Source: an uncultured Chloroflexota bacterium
Lineage (GTDB): Bacteria; Chloroflexota; Dehalococcoidia; UBA3495
DNA: 19,971 bases
Assembly: GCA_913020235.1 (NCBI GenBank)
Contig: CAJWBT010000005.1
Location: forward strand, 1-19,971
Direction of reading: 5' to 3'
The notes beneath the pieces were generated by a model, which saw only the letters and a program-made list of their open reading frames with translations, made no database searches and was not told where the DNA came from. Shown piece by piece: positions 13,545 to 19,971 of the stretch. The stretch's first letter is position 1. Every line of letters starts with the position of its first letter. Position numbers and translations under genes: made by a program.

Positions 13545-14315
13545 TTACCTACCCTTTCTCGCCAGGAAATCGGGGAAGGCTTGCTCCACCCCATAGCCCT
13601 TCACCTTCTCGCTGGTGAAGATGCGCTCGTTGTCCCACTGACGGTGAAGGTCGCAGCCCATGTCCTGGAGGAGCAGCTCTTTGACCCCCATGACCGACTC
13701 GTGGCGGTTGGCGGCGATGGTGGTGGCTATCTCCATGGTCTTGCTCCGTAGCTGGTCCGCCGGCACCAGGTGGTTGAGCAATCCGATGCGGTAGGCCTCG
13801 TCCGCCCCAACGACGCGCCCGGTGAACAGCAACTCCTTGGCCATGGGCCAGCCCACCTGGTTGGGCAGGGTCCAGGTGCAGTTGATCCGGCCATAGGCGG
13901 CGGCCAGGAAGCGGAATATGGTGTTCTCGCAGCCGATGCGGAAGTCCAAGGATGACGCCAGCACCGAGCCACCGCCGTAGGCCAGGCCGTTCATCATGCC
14001 GATGACCGGCTTCGGGCAAGCCGAGATTTCGTACGAATACTGGGACCGCTTGGCCGAGTTCCGGTCCCTTTCTTCCTCGCTCAGTTCTTGGGCGTCGGTA
14101 CGCTGTTCATGTATGTCGGCGCCGGCGGAAAAAGCGCGATTCCCCGCGCCGGTGATGACGATGCAGCCGATGTCGTCGTCCGTACTCGCATTGACTACCG
14201 CCTCATGTAGCTCGAAGCTCAGCTGGCGGCTCAAAGCGTTGAGGACTTCCGGGCGGTTCAACGTGATGATGGTCACTCCGCTCTCTTGTTCCACCAGAAT
14301 GTGCTCGTAAGGCAT
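13545..14315 (-). CDS. Crotonase-fold (enoyl-CoA hydratase/isomerase family) protein lacking hydratase glutamates
   Basis: 256 residues, acyl-CoA-binding crotonase fold. The CoA/oxyanion-hole segments are AFSAGADI (61-68) and NGLAYGGGSVLA (109-120). In enoyl-CoA hydratases a catalytic Glu follows GGG-x; here GGGSVLA has V118. The second catalytic Glu region (FGxPE) reads YGRINCTWTLP, also without Glu. It therefore probably does not hydrate enoyl-CoA; isomerase, hydrolase, ring-cleaving or decarboxylase-type crotonases remain possible. The ATG (14313-14315) has AGGAGG 5-6 nt upstream on the minus strand. A strong promoter and an inverted repeat lie about 90 nt upstream. It is convergent with hisB and divergent from the ThDP-enzyme gene, so it is probably a single-gene transcript. 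Confidence 0.9.
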   Translation of the reverse strand: MPYEHILVEQESGVTIITLNRPEVLNALSRQLSFELHEAVVNASTDDDIGCIVITGAGNRAFSAGADIHEQRTDAQELSEEERDRNSAKRSQYSYEISACPKPVIGMMNGLAYGGGSVLASSLDFRIGCENTIFRFLAAAYGRINCTWTLPNQVGWPMAKELLFTGRVVGADEAYRIGLLNHLVPADQLRSKTMEIATTIAANRHESVMGVKELLLQDMGCDLHRQWDNERIFTSEKVKGYGVEQAFPDFLARKGR

Positions 14316-14402
14316 GGTCTCCTCCTGAATTTGGGCAGCGATTATCGCGGCCTGCCGCCAGAGCTTGGTCGGCGAATCTCAGAGCCTGCGCCTGGCGGGC
14401 CG

Positions 14403-14447
14403 GGCAAATTGCATTGTACGGAGTGAAGCCGGGACAGTCAATTTGCC
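14403..14447. promoter_or_regulatory. Inverted repeat GGCAAATTG-N27-CAATTTGCC (candidate operator)
   Basis: Two perfect 9-bp complementary arms, 14403-14411 and 14439-14447. On the minus strand one arm overlaps the -35 box and the other abuts the -10 box and transcription start of the crotonase promoter. This is the geometry of an operator for a repressor that contacts both sides, and it lies in the divergent region that also serves the ThDP-enzyme gene. The rest of the 327-bp gap (14316-14642) shows only the two promoters and long leaders. Confidence 0.6.
14413..14441 (-). promoter_or_regulatory. Sigma70-type promoter of the crotonase gene
   Basis: On the minus strand TTGACT (14441-14436), a 17-nt spacer and TACAAT (14418-14413) give near-consensus boxes with ideal spacing. 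The predicted start is near 14406, leaving a leader of about 90 nt before the crotonase ATG. Spacing and -10 sequence equal those of the his promoter at 6061-6089. Confidence 0.75.
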
Positions 14448-14471
14448 GAGAGGTTTCGCCCTCAGGGATTG

Positions 14472-14480
14472 TGGTACACT
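14472..14480 (+). promoter_or_regulatory. Extended -10 promoter element for the ThDP-enzyme gene
   Basis: TGG-TACACT, within the ten bases GTGGTACACT also present before birA. No convincing -35 box. It would give a leader of about 155 nt and faces away from the crotonase promoter 31 bp to its left. Confidence 0.45.
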
Positions 14481-14642
14481 GCTAGCTGGCGCACGCCCCG
14501 GAGATGGAGCGACACTGTCGACCTGGTAGGTGGTCAAACCGGCTTCGTTGAGCCGCTTGCCGCCTCGATTTGGGCCTTCCCCGTTGTTAAATCTTCGCTG
14601 CCGTCGTAGCCCCATCTTTCAAGGGTTCTGGAGGTGGTCACC

Positions 14643-16340
14643 GTGGCCGAAAGGCTGAAGGCCGGTGAGGCGGTAATCGAACTGTTGCGCCGGGAAGGCG
14701 TGTCCCACATTTTCGGCATCGTGGGGTCTTCCTTCCTGGACATACTCGACCCCCTGTACGACCGGGACGACATTCAGTTCGTCGGCGTCCGCCACGAGCA
14801 GGGAGCGGCGCTGATGGCCGACGGTTACAGCCGGATCACCGGCGCTCCCAGCGTCTGTTTGGTGACCAACGGCCCCGGCGTTTTGAACCTGACCTTCGGC
14901 GTCGCGTCGGCCTTCGTGGCCCACTCGCCCGTCGTGGTGTTGGCCCCCTCTTCGTCCCGCGAGCACCAGTACCGGGACTCAACCCAGGAGTTCGACCAGG
15001 TTGCCCTGTTCCGGCCAATCACCAAGGCCGCCTTTCCCGTAAACAAGATAGAGCGGTTGCCCGAGGCCATCCGGCACGCCTTCCGGGTGGCGACGTCGGG
15101 CAAGATGGGGCCGGTGTTGCTGGATATCCCCCGGGACCTGCTGCCCGGCGCGGAGTTGGAGCTGGAGATGCTGCCTCCAGATGCCTACCGGTCCGGCCAG
15201 ACCAGAGCCCGCGGTGACCGCAACTTGATCGAGAAGGCCGCCAATCTGCTCCTATCGGCCAAGCGGCCGGTCATCCTGGCCGGGGGTGGCGTCGTGTGGA
15301 GTGGCGCCGCCGATGAGGTTACCCGCATGGCCGAGCTGGTGGGCGCGCCCATCGTGACCTCCTACGGCCGGGCCGACGCCGTGCCCAACGACCACCCCCA
15401 CTTTCTGGGCCATTTGGGCCGGCTGGGCGCCGCCGAAGGCATCGAGGCCGCCCGGCAAGCCGACGTGATCCTGGCCGTGGGCACCCGTCTGGGCCAGTCC
15501 ACGACCTTCTACGACCACCGGTATATCCCGGCCGAGGCTCAGATTATCCAGATCGAGATCGATCCCCAGGAGATCGGACGCAACTACCCGGTCGCGGTGG
15601 GCATCGAAGGTGATGCCAAAGCGGTAATGCAGGGATTGCTGGAGGTGGCCCAGCAAGGGGAACCGCGGCCCAATCCAGCATGGGTCGGGGAGATCGGCGA
15701 TTGGTTCGCCCGGCGGAAGCGGCGGCTCGACGACGAAGGCAGGCTGGACTCCACCCCCATCAAGCAGCAACGGGCCTACGCCGAAATTCGCAAAGTGCTG
15801 CCCCGAAACACCATCGTGGCGCTGGACGCCGGGCTGTCCCCCAACATGGGGCAGGACCGGCTGAACTACTATGAGCCCCGCAGCTTGCTGACCTCTCTGG
15901 ACCTGGGCGGGCTGGGGTTCAGCTTCCCCGCGTCCCTGGGGGCCAAGTTCGCGGCTCCCGGCCGGCCCGTGGTCAATTTCAACGGCGACGGGGGCTTCAT
16001 GTTCAACTCCCAGGAGTTCGAGACCGCGGTCCGCTACGGGTTGCAGGTGGTCACGGTGGTAATGAACAACGGCTGCTGGGGGTCGGAGAAAGCTTACCAG
16101 CGCTACGCCTTTGACGAGCGATACGTGGGTGCGGACACCAGCAACCCCCGGTTCGACAAGTTCGCCGAGCTGTTCGGCGGTACCGGTTTCTACGTGGAGC
16201 GCCCTGAGGACATCGGCGACGCCTTCCTGAAAGCCCTGAAGGCCGACGGACCCAGCATAATCGAGATTCCCGTGGACCCGGACGAGCTTCCCCGGCCAGC
16301 GCGCTTGGCCGATGTCCAGGCCCCCACGTCCCGCTCATGA
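14643..16340 (+). CDS. Thiamine diphosphate-dependent enzyme, acetolactate synthase large-subunit-like
   Basis: 565 residues in the usual three domains of the POX/AHAS family. The N-terminal PYR domain (about 1-170) carries the ThDP-activating Glu52 in RHEQGAALMADGYSR. The central Rossmann domain covers about 185-330. The C-terminal PP domain has the ThDP/Mg motif GDGGF (448-452) with NN at 475-476. Start GTG 14643 is preferred because GGAGGTGG lies just upstream; GTG 14634 overlaps it. No ilvN small subunit or ilvC is nearby, and neighbours are catabolic-looking, so a non-anabolic role (another 2-oxoacid decarboxylase/carboligase, or a sulfoacetaldehyde acetyltransferase or oxalyl-CoA decarboxylase relative) is as likely as branched-chain amino acid synthesis. 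Family certain, substrate not. Confidence 0.9.
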   Translation: MAERLKAGEAVIELLRREGVSHIFGIVGSSFLDILDPLYDRDDIQFVGVRHEQGAALMADGYSRITGAPSVCLVTNGPGVLNLTFGVASAFVAHSPVVVLAPSSSREHQYRDSTQEFDQVALFRPITKAAFPVNKIERLPEAIRHAFRVATSGKMGPVLLDIPRDLLPGAELELEMLPPDAYRSGQTRARGDRNLIEKAANLLLSAKRPVILAGGGVVWSGAADEVTRMAELVGAPIVTSYGRADAVPNDHPHFLGHLGRLGAAEGIEAARQADVILAVGTRLGQSTTFYDHRYIPAEAQIIQIEIDPQEIGRNYPVAVGIEGDAKAVMQGLLEVAQQGEPRPNPAWVGEIGDWFARRKRRLDDEGRLDSTPIKQQRAYAEIRKVLPRNTIVALDAGLSPNMGQDRLNYYEPRSLLTSLDLGGLGFSFPASLGAKFAAPGRPVVNFNGDGGFMFNSQEFETAVRYGLQVVTVVMNNGCWGSEKAYQRYAFDERYVGADTSNPRFDKFAELFGGTGFYVERPEDIGDAFLKALKADGPSIIEIPVDPDELPRPARLADVQAPTSRS

Positions 16341-16382
16341 ATTTTGCGGTAGGGGCCGTCTGCGAAACACCGGCCCCACGGC

Positions 16383-16396
16383 GCTGACGGCTGACT
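16383..16396 (+). repeat. Two-unit remnant of the heptad array
   Basis: GCTGACG-GCTGACT, same orientation and same position (5 nt before the next ATG) as the four full 31-nt arrays. Probably a decayed or nascent copy. Confidence 0.5.
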
Positions 16397-16401
16397 GTTT
16401 T

Positions 16402-16770
16402 ATGGAACAACCTGTTAATCCGCCTGTTTTACCGCCTGTTTTGCCGAAGGATGTCGACATCACCGGCGACGCCATCATTATCCGATGGGACGACGGCCAC
16501 CGCAGCCCGTACCCGCACAGATATCTACGGCTGCGGTGCCCGTGCGCCGGCTGCGTGGACGAGATGACCGGCCAGCCTCGGCTTGACCCGGACAGCGTGC
16601 CTGGGGACGTGCGGGCGGTGGACCAGATTCCGGTGGGCAGCTACGCCGTCCAGTTTTTGTGGAGCGATGCCCATTACACCGGTCTCTACACCTACCGGTT
16701 TCTCCGCGCCGCCTGCACTTGCATCGAGTGCAACGCCGCCCGCGGTGGAGCGCACACGGTTGGAGCCTGA
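16402..16770 (+). CDS. DUF971 (GBBH-like N-terminal domain) protein
   Basis: 122 residues. The DUF971 pattern is clear: IIIRWDDGHRSPYPHRYLR (25-43), then CPCAGCVDEMTG (46-57) and QFLWSDAHYTGLYTYRFLR. The family is related to the N-terminal domain of gamma-butyrobetaine hydroxylase and is often found near Fe-S assembly or Mrp genes; the role is unknown. This copy has two Cys clusters, C46/C48/C51 and C105/C107/C110 (CTCIEC), which could bind a metal or cluster. ATG 16402 begins a Pro-rich tail with a direct repeat (PPVLPPVLP). No good Shine-Dalgarno precedes it, and the frame continues upstream to 16312 over the end of the ThDP gene; I prefer the ATG because homology starts only after residue 16. 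Confidence 0.85.
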   Translation: MEQPVNPPVLPPVLPKDVDITGDAIIIRWDDGHRSPYPHRYLRLRCPCAGCVDEMTGQPRLDPDSVPGDVRAVDQIPVGSYAVQFLWSDAHYTGLYTYRFLRAACTCIECNAARGGAHTVGA

Positions 16771-16797
16771 CCACCGTTCGGCCGGTGCTCGGCTATT

Positions 16798-16827
16798 ACC
16801 GGTCCGCGCGTTGTAAAATAGACCGGT
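16798..16827. promoter_or_regulatory. Inverted repeat ACCGGTC-N16-GACCGGT around a -10-like box
   Basis: Perfect 7-bp arms (16798-16804, 16821-16827) flank GTTGTAAAATA, where TAAAAT could be a -10 box; no strong -35. It could be an operator for the downstream DAO-family gene, but the start codon is 220 bp away. Confidence 0.35.
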
Positions 16828-16859
16828 CGCTACCCCCTTGACCTGGTCCGATTCCAATA

Positions 16860-16916
16860 AAGGGAGAGGCACAAGTCCCTTCTCCCCGGACGGCAGAAGG
16901 CTAGGATGAGGGTGAA
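16860..16916. repeat. REP-like element of the GGGAGA/GGATGAGGGTGA type
   Basis: AAGGGAGAGGCACAAGTCCC begins it and CTAGGATGAGGGTGAAAG ends it, with a small stem CCTTCT (16878-16883)/AGAAGG (16895-16900). It resembles the common CTCTCCC...GGGTGAGGGTGA dispersed repeats. It occupies the middle of the 277-bp gap 16771-17047; the rest of that gap shows nothing clear. Confidence 0.5.
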
Positions 16917-17047
16917 AGGTTTGTCTGTGTTGCGCGGGCTGTCACAGCGTTCCTTGCAACGATTTGTAGCCAAGTGTCTGCAAGGTCGTGGCTCAGTGAG
17001 CCGGGCTGGCTTTCAATCGAGCGATTACTAATCTTTAGGAGTGCGCT

Positions 17048-18175
17048 ATGAATAGAGCTACTGAGGTCGCCATCGTGGGGGGAGGAGCGGCGGGGGGCTC
17101 CGTCGCCTATCACCTCGCTAAAGCCGGCATCAAGTCCACCATCATCGAGCGGGAGGGCATCGCCTCCCAGGCTTCCGGGTTTTCGGCGGGAGGGCTGAAC
17201 CCATTACAGGGCGCCGGCATTCCAGGACCCCTCGGCCCCTTCGCCATGGAGTCTTTCCGGATGCATATGGAGATGTTTGGGGAGCTTCAGGCCGGTACGG
17301 GCATCGGCTACGATGGACGGATAATATCCCTGGTGAAGGTGGCCTTCGACGAGGGCGGACTCCCTGAACTTCAGGAGACCTTCGACATCTTCACTGCCGC
17401 CGATGACGATTTCGAGGTCCAGATGCTGGAACCCAAGGATGTCATGGAATGGGATTCTCGGATTGCCCCGGACGTCATCCGTGGGATCCACGCACGGGGC
17501 AACGCCGCTCTGGACAGCTACAAATACACCCTGGCCCTGGTCCAGGCCGCCGAGAAGCTTGGGGCAACCGTTCGTTCCGGGACGGTCCAGGGGCTGGAGC
17601 GCTCCAACGGCCGGGTGACCGGGGTCCGGCTGGGAGATGGGGTGCTCTCTTGCGACTCGGTGGTGCTGGCCATGGGACCCTGGTCCAGGGAAGCTGAGGC
17701 GTGGCTGGACACGACTATCCCGGTGGACCCCTTGAAGGGCGAGATTCTACGAGTCGAACTGCCCGGCCAGCGTCTGTCTCCCGATATCTCCGGTGGCGCG
17801 GGCTCTTTTCATGCCAAGCCCGATGGCCTGGTGTTCTGCGGCAGCACCGAGGCGTGGCAGGGCTTCGACAGGGAACCCAGCGACGCCGCGCGCCAGAACA
17901 TCACCAGGGATTCGGTCAGGCTGATGCCGGAGATGGCCGCGGCGCGGCTGGTGCTGCACACCGCCTGTCTCCGGCCGGTCACCGCCGACTGGCTGCCCAT
18001 CATCGGACGGGCTCCGGGTTATGAGAACGTGTACCTGGCGACGGGCGCGGGCAAGAAGGGCGTTCTGCTGAGTCCTGGAATAGGGAAGGCGGTCGCCGAT
18101 CTCATCTCGCAGGGCGCTACGCCGCTTTCCATCGGTCCCTTCGCGCCGGAGCGGTTTGTCGAAGCCGGAGGGTGA
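17048..18175 (+). CDS. FAD-dependent oxidoreductase, DAO family (glycine oxidase/DadA-like)
   Basis: 375 residues, soluble flavoprotein likely oxidising an amine or amino acid (or a related 2-hydroxy acid). The N-terminal dinucleotide-binding motif is VAIVGGGAAGGSVAYHLAKA (7-26; GxGxxG at G11, G13, G16), with the ribose-binding acidic residue in IIERE. A middle substrate domain follows. The C-terminal FAD segment contains RPVTADWLPIIGRAP and ATGAGKKGVLLSPGIGKAVA. No signal peptide or Tat motif. The ATG has TAGGAG upstream. Followed in the same direction by a cyclophilin-fold gene and a CoA-transferase, which suggests a catabolic unit. Substrate cannot be told; the usual Arg that binds the substrate carboxylate in glycine or sarcosine oxidases was not identified with confidence. 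Confidence 0.9.
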   Translation: MNRATEVAIVGGGAAGGSVAYHLAKAGIKSTIIEREGIASQASGFSAGGLNPLQGAGIPGPLGPFAMESFRMHMEMFGELQAGTGIGYDGRIISLVKVAFDEGGLPELQETFDIFTAADDDFEVQMLEPKDVMEWDSRIAPDVIRGIHARGNAALDSYKYTLALVQAAEKLGATVRSGTVQGLERSNGRVTGVRLGDGVLSCDSVVLAMGPWSREAEAWLDTTIPVDPLKGEILRVELPGQRLSPDISGGAGSFHAKPDGLVFCGSTEAWQGFDREPSDAARQNITRDSVRLMPEMAAARLVLHTACLRPVTADWLPIIGRAPGYENVYLATGAGKKGVLLSPGIGKAVADLISQGATPLSIGPFAPERFVEAGG

Positions 18176-18289
18176 CTGCCAACCCAACCCATGGTGAGCC
18201 CCATTCCATCGTGGAAGGCTGCGCCCAATTCGGTCAATTCGCACTGAGAGTAGGGCACCCCGCGCGGTGGGAGGAAATAGGAGTTGAGA

Positions 18290-18664
18290 ATGCCTCGAGA
18301 AATCCGCATCACGGCCGGCCCGGTCCAACTGGACGCCCAGCTCAACGGCACTGAAACGGCAGGGGCCGTCTGGGAGGCGTTACCCATAACCGAGCCGGCC
18401 GGCACCTGGGGCGACGAAATCTACTTCGGTATCCCGGTGGAGGCGGAGCTGGAGACAGGCCAAGAGGTGGTGGGGATGGGAGACCTGGGCTACTGGCCGC
18501 CGGGCAACGCTTTTTGCATCTTCTTCGGGCTCACGCCGGCCAGCCGAGGCGACGAAATACGCCCGGCCAGCGCGGTGACCGTGATCGGTAAAGTCAAGGG
18601 AGACCCGACCGCGTTCAAGCAGGTGAAATCGGGCACCCCGGTGGCCATCGAACGGGCTGTATGA
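18290..18664 (+). CDS. Cyclophilin-like fold protein (TM1367/DUF369 type)
   Basis: 124 residues, single domain. The sequence GDLGYWPPGNAFCIFFG (about 64-80) with TPAS is the family hallmark, preceded by GDEIYFGIPVEAELE. These proteins share the cyclophilin barrel but lack established prolyl isomerase activity. In many genomes they lie beside amino acid or CoA metabolism genes; a ligand-binding or accessory enzymatic role is possible. ATG 18290 with AGGAG 6 nt upstream is preferred to the TTG at 18284. Lies between the DAO-family gene and the CoA-transferase, 114 bp and 41 bp away, probably co-transcribed. Confidence 0.85.
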   Translation: MPREIRITAGPVQLDAQLNGTETAGAVWEALPITEPAGTWGDEIYFGIPVEAELETGQEVVGMGDLGYWPPGNAFCIFFGLTPASRGDEIRPASAVTVIGKVKGDPTAFKQVKSGTPVAIERAV

Positions 18665-18705
18665 CGCGTGCGCGTCACTGACGAGCTGCCGGAAAGGAGC
18701 TGATG

Positions 18706-19971
18706 ATGGCGAGCAGCGTAGGAGCAGAGCAAACGGCGGCGGGAGCGCTGCGGGGAGTCCGGGTGCTGGATTTCGGCCACTACATTCCGGGTCCCTTGCT
18801 GGGCATGCTGTTGTCCGACCAAGGGGCCGACGTCATCAAAGTGGAGCGGCCCGAAGGGGACCCGGCGCGGCGTCAAGCGGCGTTCGCCACCTGGAACCGG
18901 GGGAAGCGCTCCATAATCCTCGACCTGAAGTCCGAGGAGGGCCGCCGCAACGCCCGGACCCTGGCCGAGAACGCCGACGTCTTGATCGAGAACTTTCGGC
19001 CCGGGGTGGCTGACCGCTTGGGCATCGGCTACGATGCTCTCTCTGAGGCGAATCCCGCCCTTATCTACTGTTCCCTGCCGGGCTTCGGAGAGGAGAGCCG
19101 CTACCGGGACCAGCGGGGCTGGGAGCCCATCGTGGGAGCGGCCACCGGGGTCCATCGGGCAGCCCGTGGCCTGGACGAGCCGCTGTTCGTACCCCTACCT
19201 TTCACCAGCACCTTCGCCGCCATCATCAGCTCGGTTTCCGTGGGAATGGCCCTCTGTGCCCGGCAGCGTACCGGCGAGGGCCAGCGGATCGAGGTCCCAC
19301 TCCACAGCGCCATGTTTACCGGGATCGGGCGGTACATGGTCAAGATGCACGACATGGAGGTCGAGTATCCGTTCGAACTGCCCCGGCGGACCATGGTCAA
19401 GCAGTACATATGCTCGGACGGCCGGTTCATACAGCTTCAAGGAATGTACGAGCGGTTCGTCAGGCAGTTCTTGTCCGTCGCCGGACACCCCGAGTGGGTC
19501 GAGGAGTTCGTGGCCGGCATGGGGGAACAGGTGGGAAACCAGACCGTTAACATGTGGCGGGATCGGTTCAAGAATATCTTTTTGCAGCGGACGGCCGAGG
19601 AGTGGGAGGACGCCATCGGCGCGGCCGGGGGCGCCGGCTCCGTTTGCCGGACCGTGGACGAGTGGTTGGTCCACGAGCAGGCCCTGGCCGCCGGCATGGT
19701 GGTCGAGGTTGACGACAGCCAATTTGGGCCGATGAAGCAACCGGGAATACCCCTAAAGCTCCGGAGTACCCCCGGAGCGGTCCAGGGCCGGGCGCCGCGG
19801 TTGGGGGAACACACCGAACAGGTTCTGGGACAGCTTGCCGATGCCACCGGGCCGGGGCCCACCCCGGCGGCGGCCGGCGGGTATCAAGCCGCGGCGGCGC
19901 CGGACGTCATGGGCGCCCTTCATGGGGTGCGAGTGCTGGACCTGTGTATCGTCCTGGCTGGACCGGCTTGC
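18706..19971 (+). CDS. Tandem-domain family III (CaiB/BaiF) CoA-transferase, 3' truncated by window
   Basis: The open frame runs from ATG 18706 (AGGAG 6 nt upstream; ATG 18703 is the alternative) to the window end without a stop, 422 codons. The first CoA-transferase domain starts LRGVRVLDFGHYIPGP, with ADVIKVERPEGDPARR and the ENFRPG motif, and ends near GRAPRLGEHTEQVLGQL (about residues 363-380). An Ala/Gly/Pro-rich linker of about 28 residues follows, and then a second copy begins: ALHGVRVLDLCIVLAGPAC. The protein is thus a fused two-domain enzyme. In domain 1 the catalytic Asp of the family (VxxxDA) is replaced: VPLHSAMF, Ser201. Domain 2's active site is beyond the window. It would move CoA between carboxylic acids; substrates unknown. 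Confidence 0.9.
   Translation, partial: MASSVGAEQTAAGALRGVRVLDFGHYIPGPLLGMLLSDQGADVIKVERPEGDPARRQAAFATWNRGKRSIILDLKSEEGRRNARTLAENADVLIENFRPGVADRLGIGYDALSEANPALIYCSLPGFGEESRYRDQRGWEPIVGAATGVHRAARGLDEPLFVPLPFTSTFAAIISSVSVGMALCARQRTGEGQRIEVPLHSAMFTGIGRYMVKMHDMEVEYPFELPRRTMVKQYICSDGRFIQLQGMYERFVRQFLSVAGHPEWVEEFVAGMGEQVGNQTVNMWRDRFKNIFLQRTAEEWEDAIGAAGGAGSVCRTVDEWLVHEQALAAGMVVEVDDSQFGPMKQPGIPLKLRSTPGAVQGRAPRLGEHTEQVLGQLADATGPGPTPAAAGGYQAAAAPDVMGALHGVRVLDLCIVLAGPAC

Noticed and set aside
13341..13751. Plus-strand 136-codon frame containing FPAQAGIQ and WIPISRKG
   Set aside because: Translation of the REP element at 13390-13465 that continues antisense into the crotonase gene.
16838..16866. TTGACC at 16838 as a -35 box for the DAO-family gene
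   Set aside because: No acceptable -10 box at 16-18 nt spacing; the sequence there is AGGGAG.
19034..19735. Plus-strand 233-codon frame, Ser/Trp/Arg-rich
   Set aside because: Out-of-frame shadow of the CoA-transferase, whose own frame is open from 18706 to the window end and has clear family motifs.

Overview
The window is a GC-rich, gene-dense bacterial chromosome segment. Gene content suggests a member of the Chloroflexota, possibly a Dehalococcoidia/SAR202-like lineage: a eukaryote/Deinococcus-type dimeric GlyRS, a plant-like long HisG, several SDRs, a crotonase, CaiB/BaiF CoA-transferase and DAO-family catabolic genes, and intergenic gaps crowded with short palindromic repeats. This lineage is inferred from gene flavour only; no rRNA or marker phylogeny is available here.

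Layout. (1) 1-3042: 3' part of glycyl-tRNA synthetase; a two-gene cassette of an unrecognised acidic-tailed protein overlapping a MazF/PemK toxin (candidate toxin-antitoxin pair); monofunctional biotin-protein ligase. (2) 3184-5783: three consecutive short-chain dehydrogenases. The first two are near-duplicate 269-residue paralogues with intact catalytic residues; the third has lost the catalytic Tyr and Lys and the glycine-rich cofactor loop and looks like a pseudo-enzyme. (3) 6128-13169: a histidine biosynthesis cluster, hisZ-like, hisG, a zinc-dependent phospholipase C-like gene, hisD, hisC, hisB. Three points stand out: hisZ keeps a full HisRS-like architecture but lacks the motif 3 Arg; hisG is the long form that normally needs no HisZ; HisB carries an N-terminal four-cysteine zinc-ribbon/HTH-like extension. 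(4) 13170-14642: a convergent gap with two palindromic elements, a minus-strand crotonase without the two hydratase glutamates, and a divergent regulatory region with a clear minus-strand promoter overlapped by a 9-bp inverted repeat. (5) 14643-19971: a ThDP-dependent acetolactate-synthase-like enzyme, a DUF971 protein, a DAO-family FAD oxidoreductase, a TM1367-like cyclophilin-fold protein, and the start of a tandem two-domain family III CoA-transferase that runs off the end. This last block looks like a catabolic cluster of unknown substrate.

The most striking non-coding signal is a 31-nt array, (GCTGANN)4-GCT, found four times with identical length and orientation just upstream of start codons (1265, 4050, 4972, 8626), plus a two-unit remnant at 16383. 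One copy is half of a perfect 31-bp inverted repeat around a G-rich loop. At least five other repeat or palindrome types occupy the gaps. No tRNA, rRNA, CRISPR, IS element or prophage was seen.
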